Source: Straminergon stramineum
Taxonomy: Eukaryota > Streptophyta > Bryopsida > Hypnales > Calliergonaceae
DNA: 64,000 bases
Direction of reading: 5' to 3'
Assembly: GCA_963920665.1 (NCBI GenBank)
Contig: OY987265.1
Span: 39,251,001 to 39,315,000 of the forward strand
In this document: positions 47,456 through 60,649 of the stretch, piece after piece
Numbering within the stretch: position 1 is the stretch's first letter
How the letters are laid out: the number at the start of each line of letters is the position of its first letter
Translations under genes and position numbers: made by a program
The notes under the pieces: model-generated
Seen by the model: only the letters and a program-made list of their open reading frames with translations
Databases searched by the model: none
What the model was told of the DNA's origin: nothing

Positions 47456-48743
47456 TGTCACGACCCTCATCACAAGGCGTGCCCGTGTCACCTTGGTGAG
47501 CAAGGGGGACATTGAGGGTGATTCCCCAAGCCTTCCAAGAGATGAGGTGAGGGGGACTAGGAGTCCCGAGCGATCAGAGCGTGTTAGCGCTCTGATCTAG
47601 ACAAATTTGGGTGTGTGTGATACATGCTTGGAAAGGTCTCGAGGAGACGCTTCTAGCCGTCCAAAGAACGCGTGATTTGGAGTTGTGAGTCGAAAGTTAT
47701 GGGCGTTCAAAGGTGGGGGTGTCCCGGTGGTACTAGGACACTTAAGGGCTAGGAGGGAGGGGTTCATGAGGAATCCCTCCATGAAGTATGTCATGTAGCA
47801 TATCCTTGGAAAGCTAAGAACACAAGGATGCTAGATTGTCAAGCATTACGAGGTTCTAAGGTAGGAGCCTCAAGTTATGGCCAAGAGAAGCGCCATGGTG
47901 AAGGCGTGATGCCTCTTCCGATGGACCCGAATCTTTGGAGGGCAATAACTTTGCGAGTACTTGTATGAATGGAGCAAGTGAGTAGTCCATCGGCATCTAC
48001 TCGTCGAGTAAATGTTGAAAATGGACTTGCATGTGAGATTTGGAGCCCGAACCGCAAAATTATGCCGGGTGGAAGTTCGGGAGTCCCAAACTAAGGCGAA
48101 TGGGGAGAAATGGGGTGGTCTTCCAAAACCAAAGTGGTTTGGGGAGTCCCCTTTGTCATACAAAGAGAGGGTCTGTTGAATCCCACAAAGAGTACTATAG
48201 GAGGGGTTGGTCTCACTCCTCACTCCCTCTTAGAGCCTTGGTGAGTCCCGGTGACTCAAGGTTGGTGGTGTGGGGTCACCACCACTCCAAGGCACCATGG
48301 GGCACTTGTGGGTGTCCCGTGGCACCGGTTGGGTGGAGTCCCACTCCTTGCTAGGCTGTGTTGAGGTGTCCCGAATGGTAAGTCCTGGTTAGTGACGAAG
48401 TCGAAAGTAGCAAATACACAAGGAGCCTAGTATGGAGTTGGGATGACACTCAAGGGCGGTTAAGACCATGGTGAATAGTGCCACCATGGATCCTTACACA
48501 ATAAGATGGAAGTTCTGCCCCATATTACCAAGTAACATGCCCCGGTGTCATGATAAGTGTGTGTACTAGTAGTCCCGGAAACTGAGACTTAGCACAAAGA
48601 ATTGGATTGAGAGACTAACATTGGATGTGCATGGCATGTGCAGTGTTAGGAGAGCGTAACCCTTGGTGCCACTAAAGTGTTAAGTGCTTGGAAAGCATTG
48701 GAAGGTGGATTTAAGGTGGTAAGTGTCACTAAGGGGCGCGACA
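47456..48743 (+). mobile_element. Solo LTR of an LTR retrotransposon
   Basis: The 1288-bp GC-rich block starts TGTCACGACCC and ends GGGGCGCGACA, so the ends are short inverted repeats with TG..CA termini. It is flanked by GATCT and AATCT, a 5-bp target duplication with one change. It interrupts dispersed repeat family B, whose uninterrupted copy at 16.5 kb is the empty-site equivalent. No gag-pol, primer site or second LTR is present, so it is a solo LTR. Long open frames inside it are by-products of its GC content. Confidence 0.88.
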
Positions 48744-48748
48744 AATCT

Positions 48749-49012
48749 AGTGTATTTGAGGCTCATTTCCAAGAGCCCTCGACACCATGGAAAGTTAAGA
48801 TTGCTATGGACACCTTTGCACAAAAATTTGAATAGAAAAATCATAATCAATCATTTTCAGAACCGGATTTTTGATGCAAAAACTAGACTTCAAAAAGATT
48901 TTTTCTAAAATACAAACTACTAAAAATAAAAAAATTGGTTAGGTTTTATTTACCTTCAAAGTATTGACAACACCAAAATTTGATGCCTCGGGCATTTAGG
49001 GGTTAATTTCTA
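48749..49012 (+). repeat. Dispersed repeat family B, copy 2, block 2
   Basis: It continues the match to 16480-16735, ending with GCATTTAGGGGTT, which corresponds to CCATTTAGGGGTT in copy 1. Confidence 0.8.
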
Positions 49013-51389
49013 TAATCTCTTTTTTAACAAGGAAAAATGTTGTGTCCAAAGATTATAGACGTGTCATTTACTTGTGGTGGAGGATTTCTACAACATCTAC
49101 TCAATTGTCATTTGTTTTGCATTTTCCATCAAAAGTTTACATCAAGAAATCCCCTTGTCATCAAAATTTATGGCAAAAAATGGTCCTTGTCATTGAACCA
49201 TTTCTTGCCATAAATTCCTCTACCAAACTCACTTGCACTCTCATTAGTGCTCCACTCCCTTATGTCATTTGAATGTGATGATCAAGAATTTTATGAGTGG
49301 AGAATGATACAAAAATTTACTTGTTTGGTTAGCAATTGGTTATCCAACCATTCACAAATTTTTGATGACACTATTTTTTCTTAAATACATCGTCAATAGA
49401 GGTGGTCCTTGAGAACCAAAGTTTGCTATATGATGGTAATTTGCATCCCAATACCACCTTTTTTGTATACTATTTCATCTTACTACTATCATAAGTGCTC
49501 AAAATGCTGAATTTTAGTGGTTGTGCCTCATCAGACAAGCCCTTGCATCCATCATTTTAAATTGGATTCATACTTCAACAAGACCATTTCATAACATTGT
49601 TTACCAATGACATAGGGTTCTCTTTTGCATTTTTGAAAGGGGGATACCTACACTAAACAAAATTGTTTTATATGACTACTCAACCAATCCCAATCCTTGA
49701 ACTAACCTTGGAATTAACCAATAAGTCCCTCAAAGATATCTAGCAAAGCATAATACCTTCCTAGCGTGGAGTGGACCATTCCTCAATTATTTCATGTTAT
49801 GTTTTATGCCATGACAAAGAATTGAAAGAGTTATAAAATTATTAAAAATATATAGGATTCTTGAAAATTGGCAACATATAATTGACAATACACATTAACC
49901 TTACAAGTACTTATTGGTTTCTAGATCCTTAATTGTCAAAAGTGGTCTTTTCCATTAATATCACTCTTCAAAGAAATTTGTATTACACGCCGTTGAGAAG
50001 AGGAATCCATAGCTTGTTAGTTCTTCAAAATAAACTCTTTTTCTAATTTATGAATAAACACTTTGGAATTGAGTTTGTTGAATATGTCAATGTAACTTGC
50101 ATTACCAAAATAGAAGGATAACAAGATCCTTTAACATAAATGATGAGGGAGGCCTTTCAATATAAAAAAATTTATTTTTTAGACTCAATTTTAAGTGCTA
50201 CAATTTGTAAGGCAATGGTGCTAGCATGTGAATATAGAAAAGCAAGCATATGAGCTTTGAGCATATGTGTAAGTAGATATTCTACAACCATTGAAGGTGC
50301 TTATAACATAAACATTTGATTTTACAAGTATCTATAATATAGGTAACACATAATCCAGTGATGCCAACTCATGAGCATAGGAGCATGAGCCTATGAGCTT
50401 TGAACCTAGTTGTAGGTATGTACCTACAACCATTTGAATGTGTTTATAATATATTTACCTATAACATAGATACACTATAACATTGAAAGAGTCTATAATA
50501 TAGGTACCTATAATATGGACACTTATGATTATAGAAGGTATCTATGATATAGACTCCAATGTTCATGGGCTAGTAGATTCTATGCTCAAATGCTTGTACT
50601 TCCTTTTTTAAGGTCCTCACTCCAAAAGTCAAATTCTTCTAAAATCACATGAGTCATTTGACCCCTTAAGGACCAAATAATCAAATTTTGAATACACACA
50701 TCCTATGCACATAAAAATGCATTTTTCATTCATCAATTTTTTAAGATTCATGTATTAGTTATTTAACATTTATATGTTATAGATTATGAAGATTTTGCTT
50801 TGAAAATATTCTATGATTAAAAAGGTACTTCTTGGTCTAGCCTCCCAAAGTAATTTTTTCAAATAAAATAATGACCATTCAAAAATGACTTGAATGAAAA
50901 AATAAAATAGAAATCTTCAAAACTCATTATGATTAGAACTTGAAATTTTGAATTGAAAAGATTTTTTCTATGAAAATCACAAATATTCAATCTACGATAA
51001 TTTTAGAAGGAATTTTCAATTTTTGACTTCAAATTTGATTGAAAATTATTAGTCTATATATTAGTACTATTTGCTTGAATCTAATTTTATGGACATAATA
51101 TATCGATCATATTTTACCAATATAATTGTTTAAGAATCATCAATAAATTATTATTCTGCTAAGTTTCATTTTATAATATGTCTTCATAATTTTGGAAATT
51201 TGGACTACCTGAAAGGAGTTAAAAGTAAATGACTACATCTCTAATTTTCTTTTGCACATTAAACCATGAAGGACTAAGAGGCCATTCAACATACATAAAA
51301 ATTCTTATGTAAGTTCTCACAAAGTCAATTTTCAATGAATGTTCTTGAAATTCTAAACAAGGTGTGGACATGCCCCCCTATGGGAGAAT
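49013..51389. other. Extra 2.4 kb within repeat copy 2
   Basis: Copy 1 has only about 120 bases at this point, so this block is either an insertion here or a loss there. It contains no recognised gene. Between 50240 and 50570 short phrases such as TCTATAATATAGGTA and CTATAACAT recur several times. Confidence 0.45.
50215..50580. repeat. Inverted-repeat arm, right, with tandem subunits
   Basis: It is the inverse of 46420-46615. Two roughly 180-bp subunits are visible (each contains ATGAGCTTTGA, GTA.GTA.ATA.TCTACAACCATT and CTATAATATAGGTA-like words). Confidence 0.55.
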
Positions 51390-51785
51390 TATAAAAAGAT
51401 TCAATTAGATGCCCAGATCAAAAGTTATGGTGCCCCCTAAAATCTAGGCAATTTGGAAATTTATTGCTAAATTCTTCATTTACTTTTGAAATTTGGTATA
51501 TGAAAACCTATTATAAAATAGTGTCCAATTACTAGTAAAGAAACGATGTTGGATGCAAAAAAACTCTTTTAGAGAAGTTGAAACTCTATTGATTTAGCAA
51601 TGGAGGTTGGAAAAAAACTTTTTCTTCTTATTGTAGCTACTATCAACTTGTTATCTACTCACTCAAAACTCTTAAAACTCTTACCACAAATTCCTAATGT
51701 TTGTTTTTAAGATTTCACTATTTGGATTTTGAAGATAAAAATTCCTCAATGGACAAGAAATCTTCCCAAAATGATTAGTGTATTG
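51390..51785 (+). repeat. Dispersed repeat family B, copy 2, block 3
   Basis: It matches 16855-17265, sharing GATGCCCA, CTAGGCAATTTGG and CTTCATTTACTTTTGAAATTT. Confidence 0.75.
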
Positions 51786-51925
51786 CTAGTTTACTTGACC
51801 TCTTCATATTCAAAGATAATTTAGAATAAGGTAGGCTTCTTATTTGCTTTTGAAATTTTGAATTAATATACTTGTGACCCAAATAAGATGTAGAGCTCAA
51901 TAGAATAGAGGCTCAATTTGGAGTA

Positions 51926-52470
51926 ATGTAAACCAGCCCATGATAGGCAAACTGCCCAATGTAGACACCTAGAAAACCATCCATTTCAGTCTTATATCAA
52001 TCCATGGCAGATTTTTTATAGTAAATGGGATTTTGACTTCATTAGATTTGTTAGTGGCCGAAATCAATGCCTTGGGTGATGTTGATGGATTTATTAGTGA
52101 TTGTCTTGAGGACCCTCTACTTTTCTAGTGTAAATTCATTCAAGAGCTAGTTTTTTTTATTCCTTTATGTCATGGCCATGTTAAAAAATATTGTGATCAA
52201 GTTAGGAAATTTTGAGATTGCTTTAGGTGATCAAATGACCATTATGGGTACACTCTGTAGTGATTTTGGGATAGTCAATAGACTATTGTGGGCTAATTGG
52301 GTAATATACTTCAAATAATCATAAAAATTGATAATTTGTCAAAAAAATAAAACTTCAATTACTCTCTACAATTCTCATGTTTATCTTTATATGGAATTTA
52401 AAATTTTTTTTTTTTCAAAAATGTGAACATAGCAAACTAGCCATTCTACTTGTCATGGGCTCGTTTACTT
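51926..52470. mobile_element. TIR transposon family A, copy 2
   Basis: The 545-bp element is homologous over its length to 8505-9046. The left end reads TGTAAACCAGCCCATGATAG; the right end (AGTAAACGAGCCCATGACAA on the other strand) has diverged. No intact gene is inside. Confidence 0.8.
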
Positions 52471-54700
52471 TAGTTAGAGCAAAAGTCTCACTCTAAAGGC
52501 TCAAAGTCCACTAACCTTATTTGGCTAGGTTTTAGAAAAAAAAATTGTCACTCCAAATGTTATAATCTTGCACCTTATGGAGTGAAATAGTTTGAAATTT
52601 TTCCCATAATTTGTGGTAATGGTCTACTACACTTTTGTACAATTGAAGTTTGAAAAAATTTAATTTAATTTCAATCTTGATCAAGACCCCCCCAAATGGG
52701 AGGTTTTGGCAATTTAAAAACAAACAAACATTCAACCTTTTATGGGATAAAGATAAGTTATATTGTCTTATAGTCAAATATTACTTCCAAGATCATTTTG
52801 GTTGTTAGATTTGGTTGTTTTGTATGTTTTATATTTTTATTACATGAAATTGTGTATTGTCCATCAATGTGAGAGATTTCCATTACTTTCATAAAAATTT
52901 GTTTTTGCTATTAATTTTACTACAAGAATTCAAATTGATTTGATCTTTAGATAATTAGGAAAATCCCATGAAATTGAACTTTATTTTCAAGGTATAAGTA
53001 ATAATGGAGACCAATGACAAAAAATTCAAATATTATTATTTTAACACATTAAACACCTTCAGTTATTATAACCTTGAAGTTAAATTACTACTATCAAAAT
53101 AAAATCATCTTTTCATATAATTGACTAATAGAATCTTGATGTTTTTTATATTCAAATTTTTCTCCTAGATGTTGATATTTTTAATATTTTTGGTAAAATA
53201 GTCAAATTATTGTATCTTCATATTTTAAAGATTCTCATGTAACAAAATAAAAATCTATCAAAATCATCTAATAATTTTACAAAATGAAGTTTAGAATGAA
53301 AATAATGATTTTTATTGCGATTGAATACTTATTTTTAAGAAATAGAAAATACAAACTATTTTTTTTAATAATTAGGATCTAATATTTATTAGAATTTATA
53401 GAGTTTGTAAGTGCAATAATTCATTCACTCAATATTTTTTAATAAAAATATTCTAAAATATAATAGAAACCAAAATAAAATAAAAACTTTGTAGAATTTA
53501 TTTATTTCTAGTTTGAAATTAATACAAGAAATAGATATGCAAATTTCTAAAATATGATTGACTTTGACTAAGGCAAATGTGTCTAAACTTTGAGATATTT
53601 CATTCCAATCATGAATTCCAATTTTTCAAAATTTGATCATTGAAAGTAAACTGAGTAGACCTGTTAGAGTTTTCACCTCTAAGCAACCTCAATCCTTGAA
53701 AACAAAAATAGAAATGCTAATTTTTATAATAGTTGGTATGAATGAAGGTATATTAATTTGAAGTTCTATAATCGACTTTGAAATATATGTCAACGTCATT
53801 GACCATTAGTGATACTAACTTAACATTATTAGAGCTAGTTTTTGTCAGGAATAGGAGTTTCAAGAATTGGAGGCCAACTACAAAGAGCATGCACATCCTT
53901 CATGTTGCTATTGGGTTACATGTGCTACAATTCTTTGGTGCTTGGGTTGCTAAGACTAGCAATTACTAGCTCCAAATTGCATCTTCTTCCAACATCCACG
54001 AGTATGCATCTACGTGTATACAGCTAGGTGTTTGCGTCTTCTTCCAACATCTCTAGATTTCATAAAGTGAATCATTTTGTTTTTTCCTCTAATAAAAGTT
54101 GTTTAGGCTAGTGTGCAAGCTTTGCAACTCTTCAAAGTCGAAATGCAAGGGTTGGGGGTTGGAGGGGAATTAGGAGTTAGGACTTCAATGGAGAGCACCT
54201 GGACCAGATCAAGAGTTCTAGGTGCCTCATAGCAACTAGCTCTCAGAAAGAAGGCTCCTATTCCTACTAGGTTTAAGGTAGAAGCACCTAAAGTCACTAC
54301 CTTTAGTTCCCACGACCTATGAAATAGCCTATCAAAAGAGAATAAATGGGTGACAAAAGAACCACTATGTCCCCCCAAACCACCACAATTTTTCAACTTT
54401 CAAGAACACCCAACTGAAGTTGAAGCATATTTTGCTTCAAAGGTGGCTATTTAAGTGTGATTTTAGTGGCATAAGTAGATATCCTATATTTTCAACTTTA
54501 AAAATATACAAACTATTATCCAAATGTTGAAAAAATTACAAAATAGCTTGCGTTGGATTTATCTTGAGGTCACTTATAAACTCATTGAAACAAAATTAGA
54601 ATTTAACCTTAGGAGAAGGTAGATCCACAAAAAAGTGGTGTTTTTGGGTGTGGTACCTTACTTCAAAATGGAATCCAAACACCACTACCCTCAAGTGAAA
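52471..54700. other. Intergenic, nothing recognised
   Basis: Very AT-rich up to 53800; from 53800 to 54420 the composition is more balanced and short open frames occur on both strands, but no protein family or repeat structure is recognised. Confidence 0.35.
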
Positions 54701-54899
54701 TGCCCTAAAGTGGAAGTAGTTACTGCATTGGAATTATTGTTGGCAAAATAAAATAAAAAATAAAAGTAAAGTCTCTGGGACCGACCATTCAGTTCCTTAT
54801 TCCCCTTTTTCCCCTTTTTTGAGGAAAATTCGATTCGGAACCAAAGAATCCATTCGAGTACATTCCAAATTTAACTAATTTAATTTAACGAAAACGAGA

Positions 54900-56391
54900 A
54901 CGAATGTACCGTACATTCGTAAGTAAATATTCCATCCGTGTTCATCCACGTTCATCCGTCGGCATCGTCGGCGTCTTCTCGTCGCTCACCTTCTCGTCGC
55001 ATCATCTTCTCGTCCCAGCTCGTGCCGACCCTGCCTCCTCGCTCGCTTGCTTGGGGCCTGCGCAGATCATCGTGCCCTCCTTCGGACGTCCGTGAGCTAT
55101 TCGCCGTGTATTTGCTGCAGCAACAACAACATCCAAGCGCCGTAGGACAAGCTTACGTAATTTCATCTTGCTGTGGTAAGCCCGCTCTCGCTTTCATGGA
55201 GTTTGCGTTTTAAACGATTTGCCCGGGTTTGGTGTCTTTCTCGAAGGAGCGGATCAATTGTTTCTCCGTGTGCGGTTCTTGCAAGCATTGCTCTATTTCC
55301 GTGAGGTCACGACGTTGGATTTAGTCTCGAGTGAATGAGTGCATCATGTGTTCGATTTTTTTTTTTCTCTGGCGTTTGGCCGAGCTTTGTCTCGAAGGAT
55401 AGTGTTCCGCGCTGGCGCTTTTACTTCATGTCACAAGCCTTATTGTTTAATGTCGTGTGTGAGAGATTATTAGTGTTACATGAATTATGAGATTAAACGA
55501 AGGGGCTCGTTTTCTACGTTTTCGACCATTTTGTTTTGTTTTGCGGTTATGTCGCCTCGCCGCGGCGTTGAATTCGGGGGAAGCTTCTGGTGGATGATGA
55601 TTTCTTTTCTTTCTGATCGGATTATGACGTGTGAGAGGTTCGTATTTTGATATGATTTTATTGATAAAGCTGTGATGCTTGGTTTTTGAGGCGGTGGATG
55701 ACGGTAATCGCATTGGTGCGATTTTAGGTTTTGTTTCGGTTGTGATGCGTGCCTTGTTTTCGAAGAGACTTTGAGGCACGTGAAAAGACGTGAGGCACTT
55801 TTTTCCGTGCTAGGGTTTTCAGTTTAGAAGATCTGTGCAAGTGGGGTGGTTAGTCTGTGCTTTTGTTTTAATTCTCTAGGGTTTTAAGCATGGGAAGTGA
55901 TTTTTCTTGTGCTATTAGCAGGGAATGTTTTCATGTTAATGTGCTGTATTGCTCCATGTTCATTCCTTTGGAGTTGATTTCTTTAGAGCTTGGAATATTT
56001 TTTTTTGTAGATTCACGATTTTGAGAATTGGGCCATCTGCAGTTTTGAGCTTTTGGGGGAACTGGGGTTTAAGGGATATTATCTTAAGTTTAGGTGCGCT
56101 ATTGGGGCACTTCTTTGTCTACAATTTTGGCAACATATCTGCATCCCCGGACAATTTGAGTACTGGATTTAGTTCATGAGATAGGTTTACGGAGGTTCCA
56201 TTCTTGATTTAGCAGAGTGTTGTTCCAGGACACTGATCATTCTGACATGGTTGATTGTTCCCTGCTGGTAGATTATAGAAATCAATTCTGGCTAGCTGCC
56301 TCTCTCTGACCTTTTTTATAAATGTGCATGCTCTGCAGCAACAAAACCAATCTCTTTTATTCTGAGTTAGCAAGTGCTTGTATTGTCAGCG
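54900..56391 (+). promoter_or_regulatory. CLPTM1 leader exon and long leader intron
   Basis: The CT-rich, GC-rich stretch from about 54930 to 55175 looks like a leader exon ending at GCTGTG|GTAAGC. An acceptor TATTGTCAG at 56389 lies two bases before the CLPTM1 ATG. This predicts a leader intron of about 1.2 kb (55176-56389). Inferred from splice consensus only. Confidence 0.5.
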
Positions 56392-59300
56392 ATGGCGCCT
56401 CCCCAGGCGCCAGCCACTGAGGTGGCGCCAGCTAATCAACAAGCGCCGCAGAGCTGGACCGGTTCATTAGCTGGTTTTGTGCGCATGGCTGTCTTCTGGT
56501 ACTTTGCGATGCAGATCTTCGGTCCCAAGAAAGTCACGAATCCGGATCTTCTTACTAGCAATCTTTTTACCAAGGGCGAGAATTTGGTAGTTCTTTATAC
56601 CCGTTGTCTTTTTCTGTTGTACTACTTGTGTGCCGTATTAGTGATGTTCTGGATATATCGTGACAAGGCGTATAACAGCTTGGTTGCTCTACAGTTTGTC
56701 TATTGTTTATCTAAGCATCATAATGTTCAATTTCAAAGGTTGGATATGTGTTCATTAGTGACATATTTGGAGTATTAGTGGGTTAGGCCTTTTTTAATCT
56801 AGGCTACATTCATTTTTAACATTTTACGGTAGAATTTGTTAGTACTGTTTCGGTGCGGACTGCGAGAGCGGTACCAAATCGAGGCACACTCTGAATACTA
56901 GATTATTATTGTTCTACTTATGAAATAGGGAATTTGATTTTGGGGGGAATCGTTGTTTGATGCAGGACCTTTGGGTGTACGTATCCGAGAAATCAGAATT
57001 TACTTTTGGAAATGATGATGCCTTAGTGTGGCATGAAACAAATATCCCTTACGCTGTTTGGACCCCAGATAGTGTTCGTCACAAAAACTTCACATATTAT
57101 CCATCAGAGGCAGTTCAGCGAAATGGTACCCTATATTCCCATGTGTTTTTTGCAAGATCTGGCTTTTCTCCCGATCCTGCAAGTCCGGAATACGAGCGTA
57201 CAGCTACCTTCAGTAGTCGCCACGGTAAGAATTTCAAATATCGAAGTCATCTACATCATTTCTCATTTCACGAGGCTGTGGTCATGGATTCCTTTTGGTC
57301 GCAAAGTTCTTGGAGCGATGACCTTTGTATGGTTGTTGAAAGTACGATCTAATATAGGCTGCCTGATCTCGCATTGAATTTTGGGTCACTGATGGTCAAA
57401 AAGAAAATAACCCTAGACACTGGAAAGATCATGACAATTACATACTTAATAGCTATGGTTTTGTGTGCTTGATACCATTCCCCTAATTTTGGCTTCTATT
57501 TTTACAATAGCTGATATGGAAATCTATAATATCGCTTAGGTTAGCCGCATTATTCCAGGATGTTCAGAATGAAATTTCTGCTTCGTGGCATGTTGTTCCT
57601 ATAGTACTTATGCTGACTGGGACTGTTGGTTTATGTTTTATATATACGCTGCGGTACAGCATTTGTTGTCTACTTTCCGAAACCAAAAGTTGACACACGG
57701 AAGAGTCTGCTCTCAAAGGGTGAGAAGGAAAATTTTACAGAGGTCAGCATTGCGCCCAGCTTAAACGAATTTCAACTTTGTCTTAAGTATTATAAGTATT
57801 ATTGTATTGAGTTGAAAGGAGAAGATGCTCTATCGATTGTTGTGGTGTTTCTTCGGCATATGATTGTTGCAGTTGAAGGGTCGTGGTCGAAGGACCTGCT
57901 TCACTGGATTTTCGGTTTTCTTTCTTATTGTCGTGGTGTTTTGTTCAGCCACTTTTGGAAGCGCCTGCAGAAGAAGTGGAAGAGGGTCCTACTGAATGGG
58001 TGTCGTTTTTCAAGACCAATGTGACCATTAACTTGGTAGAAGATTTCACTAGGTATGCTATTGCTTTGTGACGCGTATAGTACAGAGTTGTTTCTTTCAC
58101 AAGTACCGTTATTTCATCAGCCGCTACTGAAGGGTTTCCATTTATTGTTGTTCTAGCCTGCTATGTTCGCTATTTGAGTTTGATAGCATTTCCGTATTGA
58201 TATGAAATATCAGAATTTAGTCGGTAGTTCTTTCTCTTACAACACGATGTTCCACATTGCAGGTACCCGAGAGGTGGTGCCCCACCACATATTGCTGCTC
58301 GTATCCACTCACACTACTACTAGCGCCTCTACTCAGACTGCGTGTCCTTGTCCGTTAGATAGTTGTGAGCTTCAGATGTTTTTTTGATTTTCTGTTTTAA
58401 AATCTTATGAGGAAATGGTCAAAGGTGAGCAACGCAATTCAACTTTAAGTAATTTGCCATGTTGACGAAGGAATTAGCACAAGACACTTCTCCTTAATAT
58501 GCAACTCCAGACCTGACTACTGATGAAATCAGCGGTGATTATTATCCAACGGTGTTTTTCAACGAGTTTTGGTTGCTGAGGGACAAGTTTATTCGTCTTA
58601 ATGAGACTGTCAAAGAGCTAGCAGTGAACATGGAGCTTGGTCCAATTAGTCTTACTAGGTGGCAACTTTATATGCAAATTGACCAATCTTTTCAACTTCA
58701 TAAGTCATATGGCAGCATGATGGATGGTGAAGCGGATGAGCTTAAGGTAATTGCCCCTTGAGGTCACTTCAAAGTCTGGAGTGTTCAAGTTGCACTACTT
58801 AACTTTGGAAAGTCGTATGCAAAAGTTTTTCCGAAGTTTGATCAATGTTTGAACTTTTTATTTTTGCCACTTAAATTCACACGCTTTAACATATGGCACT
58901 TTCCACATACTGGGGTATTTAATTGCCAGATTTGTTTTATCGACTGCTATTGATCTACCTTCTTGCTGTGCAGAGAGTCTTCTTGGAAGGAAATCCTTAT
59001 CTTCTTGGGCTGACGATGTGTGTTTCACTCCTCCACACGGTCTTCGATTTTTTGGCATTTAAGAATGGTAAAGATTACTGAATCCTATGCGGATCCATGT
59101 AACAGATGTGGCTGGTACCTTTATTCCTGTGATTTGTTTTGTGCGATACTTGAATGCCATATGGTGGAATTTTCTGTGACATGTGAAATTTTACTTGCAC
59201 GTCATTTGGCTGGTTACCATCATTGTACATACTTGTGATTTGCCTTCTTCAAATCATATGATGAGAGCTACCGTTGTGATGCAGACATTCAATTTTGGAA

Positions 59301-60649
59301 CAAGAATAAATCCATGGAAGGATTATCAGCACGGTCTGTTGTAATCAACTTCGCGTGCCAGTTCATTGTGTTTTTGTACTTGCTCGACAATGAGACGTCG
59401 TGGATGATCATTATCAGCGCTGGTTTGGGTTCCTGCATTGAGTTTTGGAAAATCGGGAAGGCCATGCATATAGAGGTACCAACTGCATGGATTCCTTATC
59501 TCTCTATGCTGTTGGCATTGTAAGAGCCTTGGATGCCGATTGAACAATTCATGTGCAAGAAATCAACATATAGGTACAGAAGGTTAAAGTAGTTTTTTCT
59601 ATTATGAATGTTGTCTAAGATGAACGCCCGCTGATACTTGATTTCCTGTCGTTGGTTTGTGCAGATTGATCGCAGTCGGGGATATCCCATTCTTAAATTC
59701 AGCGATCGACAGTCATATGCTGGAAACAAAACAAAGGAATACGACGATTTGGCGATGAAGTATCTTTCTTATTTCTTATATCCTCTGGTTGCCGGCTTTG
59801 CAATCTACTCACTTTTGTATGAACGCCACAAGAGCTGGTACTCGTGGGTGTTGGGGTCCCTGACAAGTTGTGTATATACGTTCGGTAAGTTCCTGGCCAC
59901 CTTTAGTTTACATTTGGTGTTGTTTCAGGGTGTTTTAGATCTTGTTTACGTACTGAGTCAACGCAGGCTGGGTTCACCGTCATGCTTTATGACTGCTCCC
60001 GGACAGTTATTGGGTACTAACCTGTTGATGTATGCCTTATGAATGCAGGGTTTATAATGATGTGTCCACAGCTTTTCATCAATTACAAGTTGAAGTCAGT
60101 GGCTCACATGCCTTGGCGACAAATGACATACAAATTCCTCAACACTATCATTGACGACCTGTTTGCTTTTGTTATAAAGATGCCCCTTCTTCATCGCCTG
60201 TCTGTATTTCGAGATGGTAAGCTTCCTAATTTTTAGTCAAAGTAAAGCTTTACTCGGTGTGGTTTACTTGTAGTTTACTGTAAGGGAAAGGGGACATGGA
60301 CTGTATTGTCAGTTGTGCTGACAAACGCAAATTTTCGATATGTGCAGATATCATCTTTCTTGTCTACGTGTATCAGCGCTGGGTGTACCCAGTGGACAAG
60401 AAGCGTGTCAATGAGTTTGGATTTGGTGGAGCTGATGAGAAGGCTCCGGAGGCAGGGACAGCTCTTCTGGAAGGATCGGAAGCTGCACTGGGTGACAGAG
60501 CTGGGGAAGATAGGGTAGATGCCCCGAGAGCGGGTATCACCGAGGATTCCATTAGTAAGACAGCTGCAGGTATGAGAAGTGAGAAGGACAATAGTGCAGC
60601 ACCGGCTGCAGGTTCAACGTCTACGAAAGAGGATAAGAAGAGTTCTTAG
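56392..60649 (+). CDS. CLPTM1: CLPTM1 family multi-pass membrane protein
   Basis: Exons: 56392-56586, 56966-57224, 57660-57742, 57949-58052, 58263-58300, 58511-58746, 58974-59067, 59285-59475, 59665-59884, 60049-60216, 60348-60649; phases close, giving 629 residues. An N-terminal membrane anchor (about residues 30-43, FVRMAVFWYFAMQIF) precedes a lumenal domain with ALVWHETNIPYAVW, YYPSEAVQRNGTLYSHVFF, VEWVSF-type TEWVSFFKTNVTINLV and YYPTVFFNEFWLLRDK. The C-terminal half has several membrane spans and the family signatures IGKAMHIEIDRS, YERHKSWYSWVL, MMCPQLFINYKLKSVAHMPW and RWVYPVDKKRVNEFGFGG, then a hydrophilic Ala/Glu/Lys-rich tail. Animal relatives act in the ER (receptor retention by CLPTM1; lipid scrambling for GPI synthesis by CLPTM1L); the plant role is less clear. 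The donor CTC|GTATCC after 58300 is weak but restores family length. Confidence 0.95.

Noticed and set aside
47597..48354. Several 60-117 codon frames on both strands
   Set aside because: They lie inside the solo LTR and reflect its higher GC content; none resembles a known protein.
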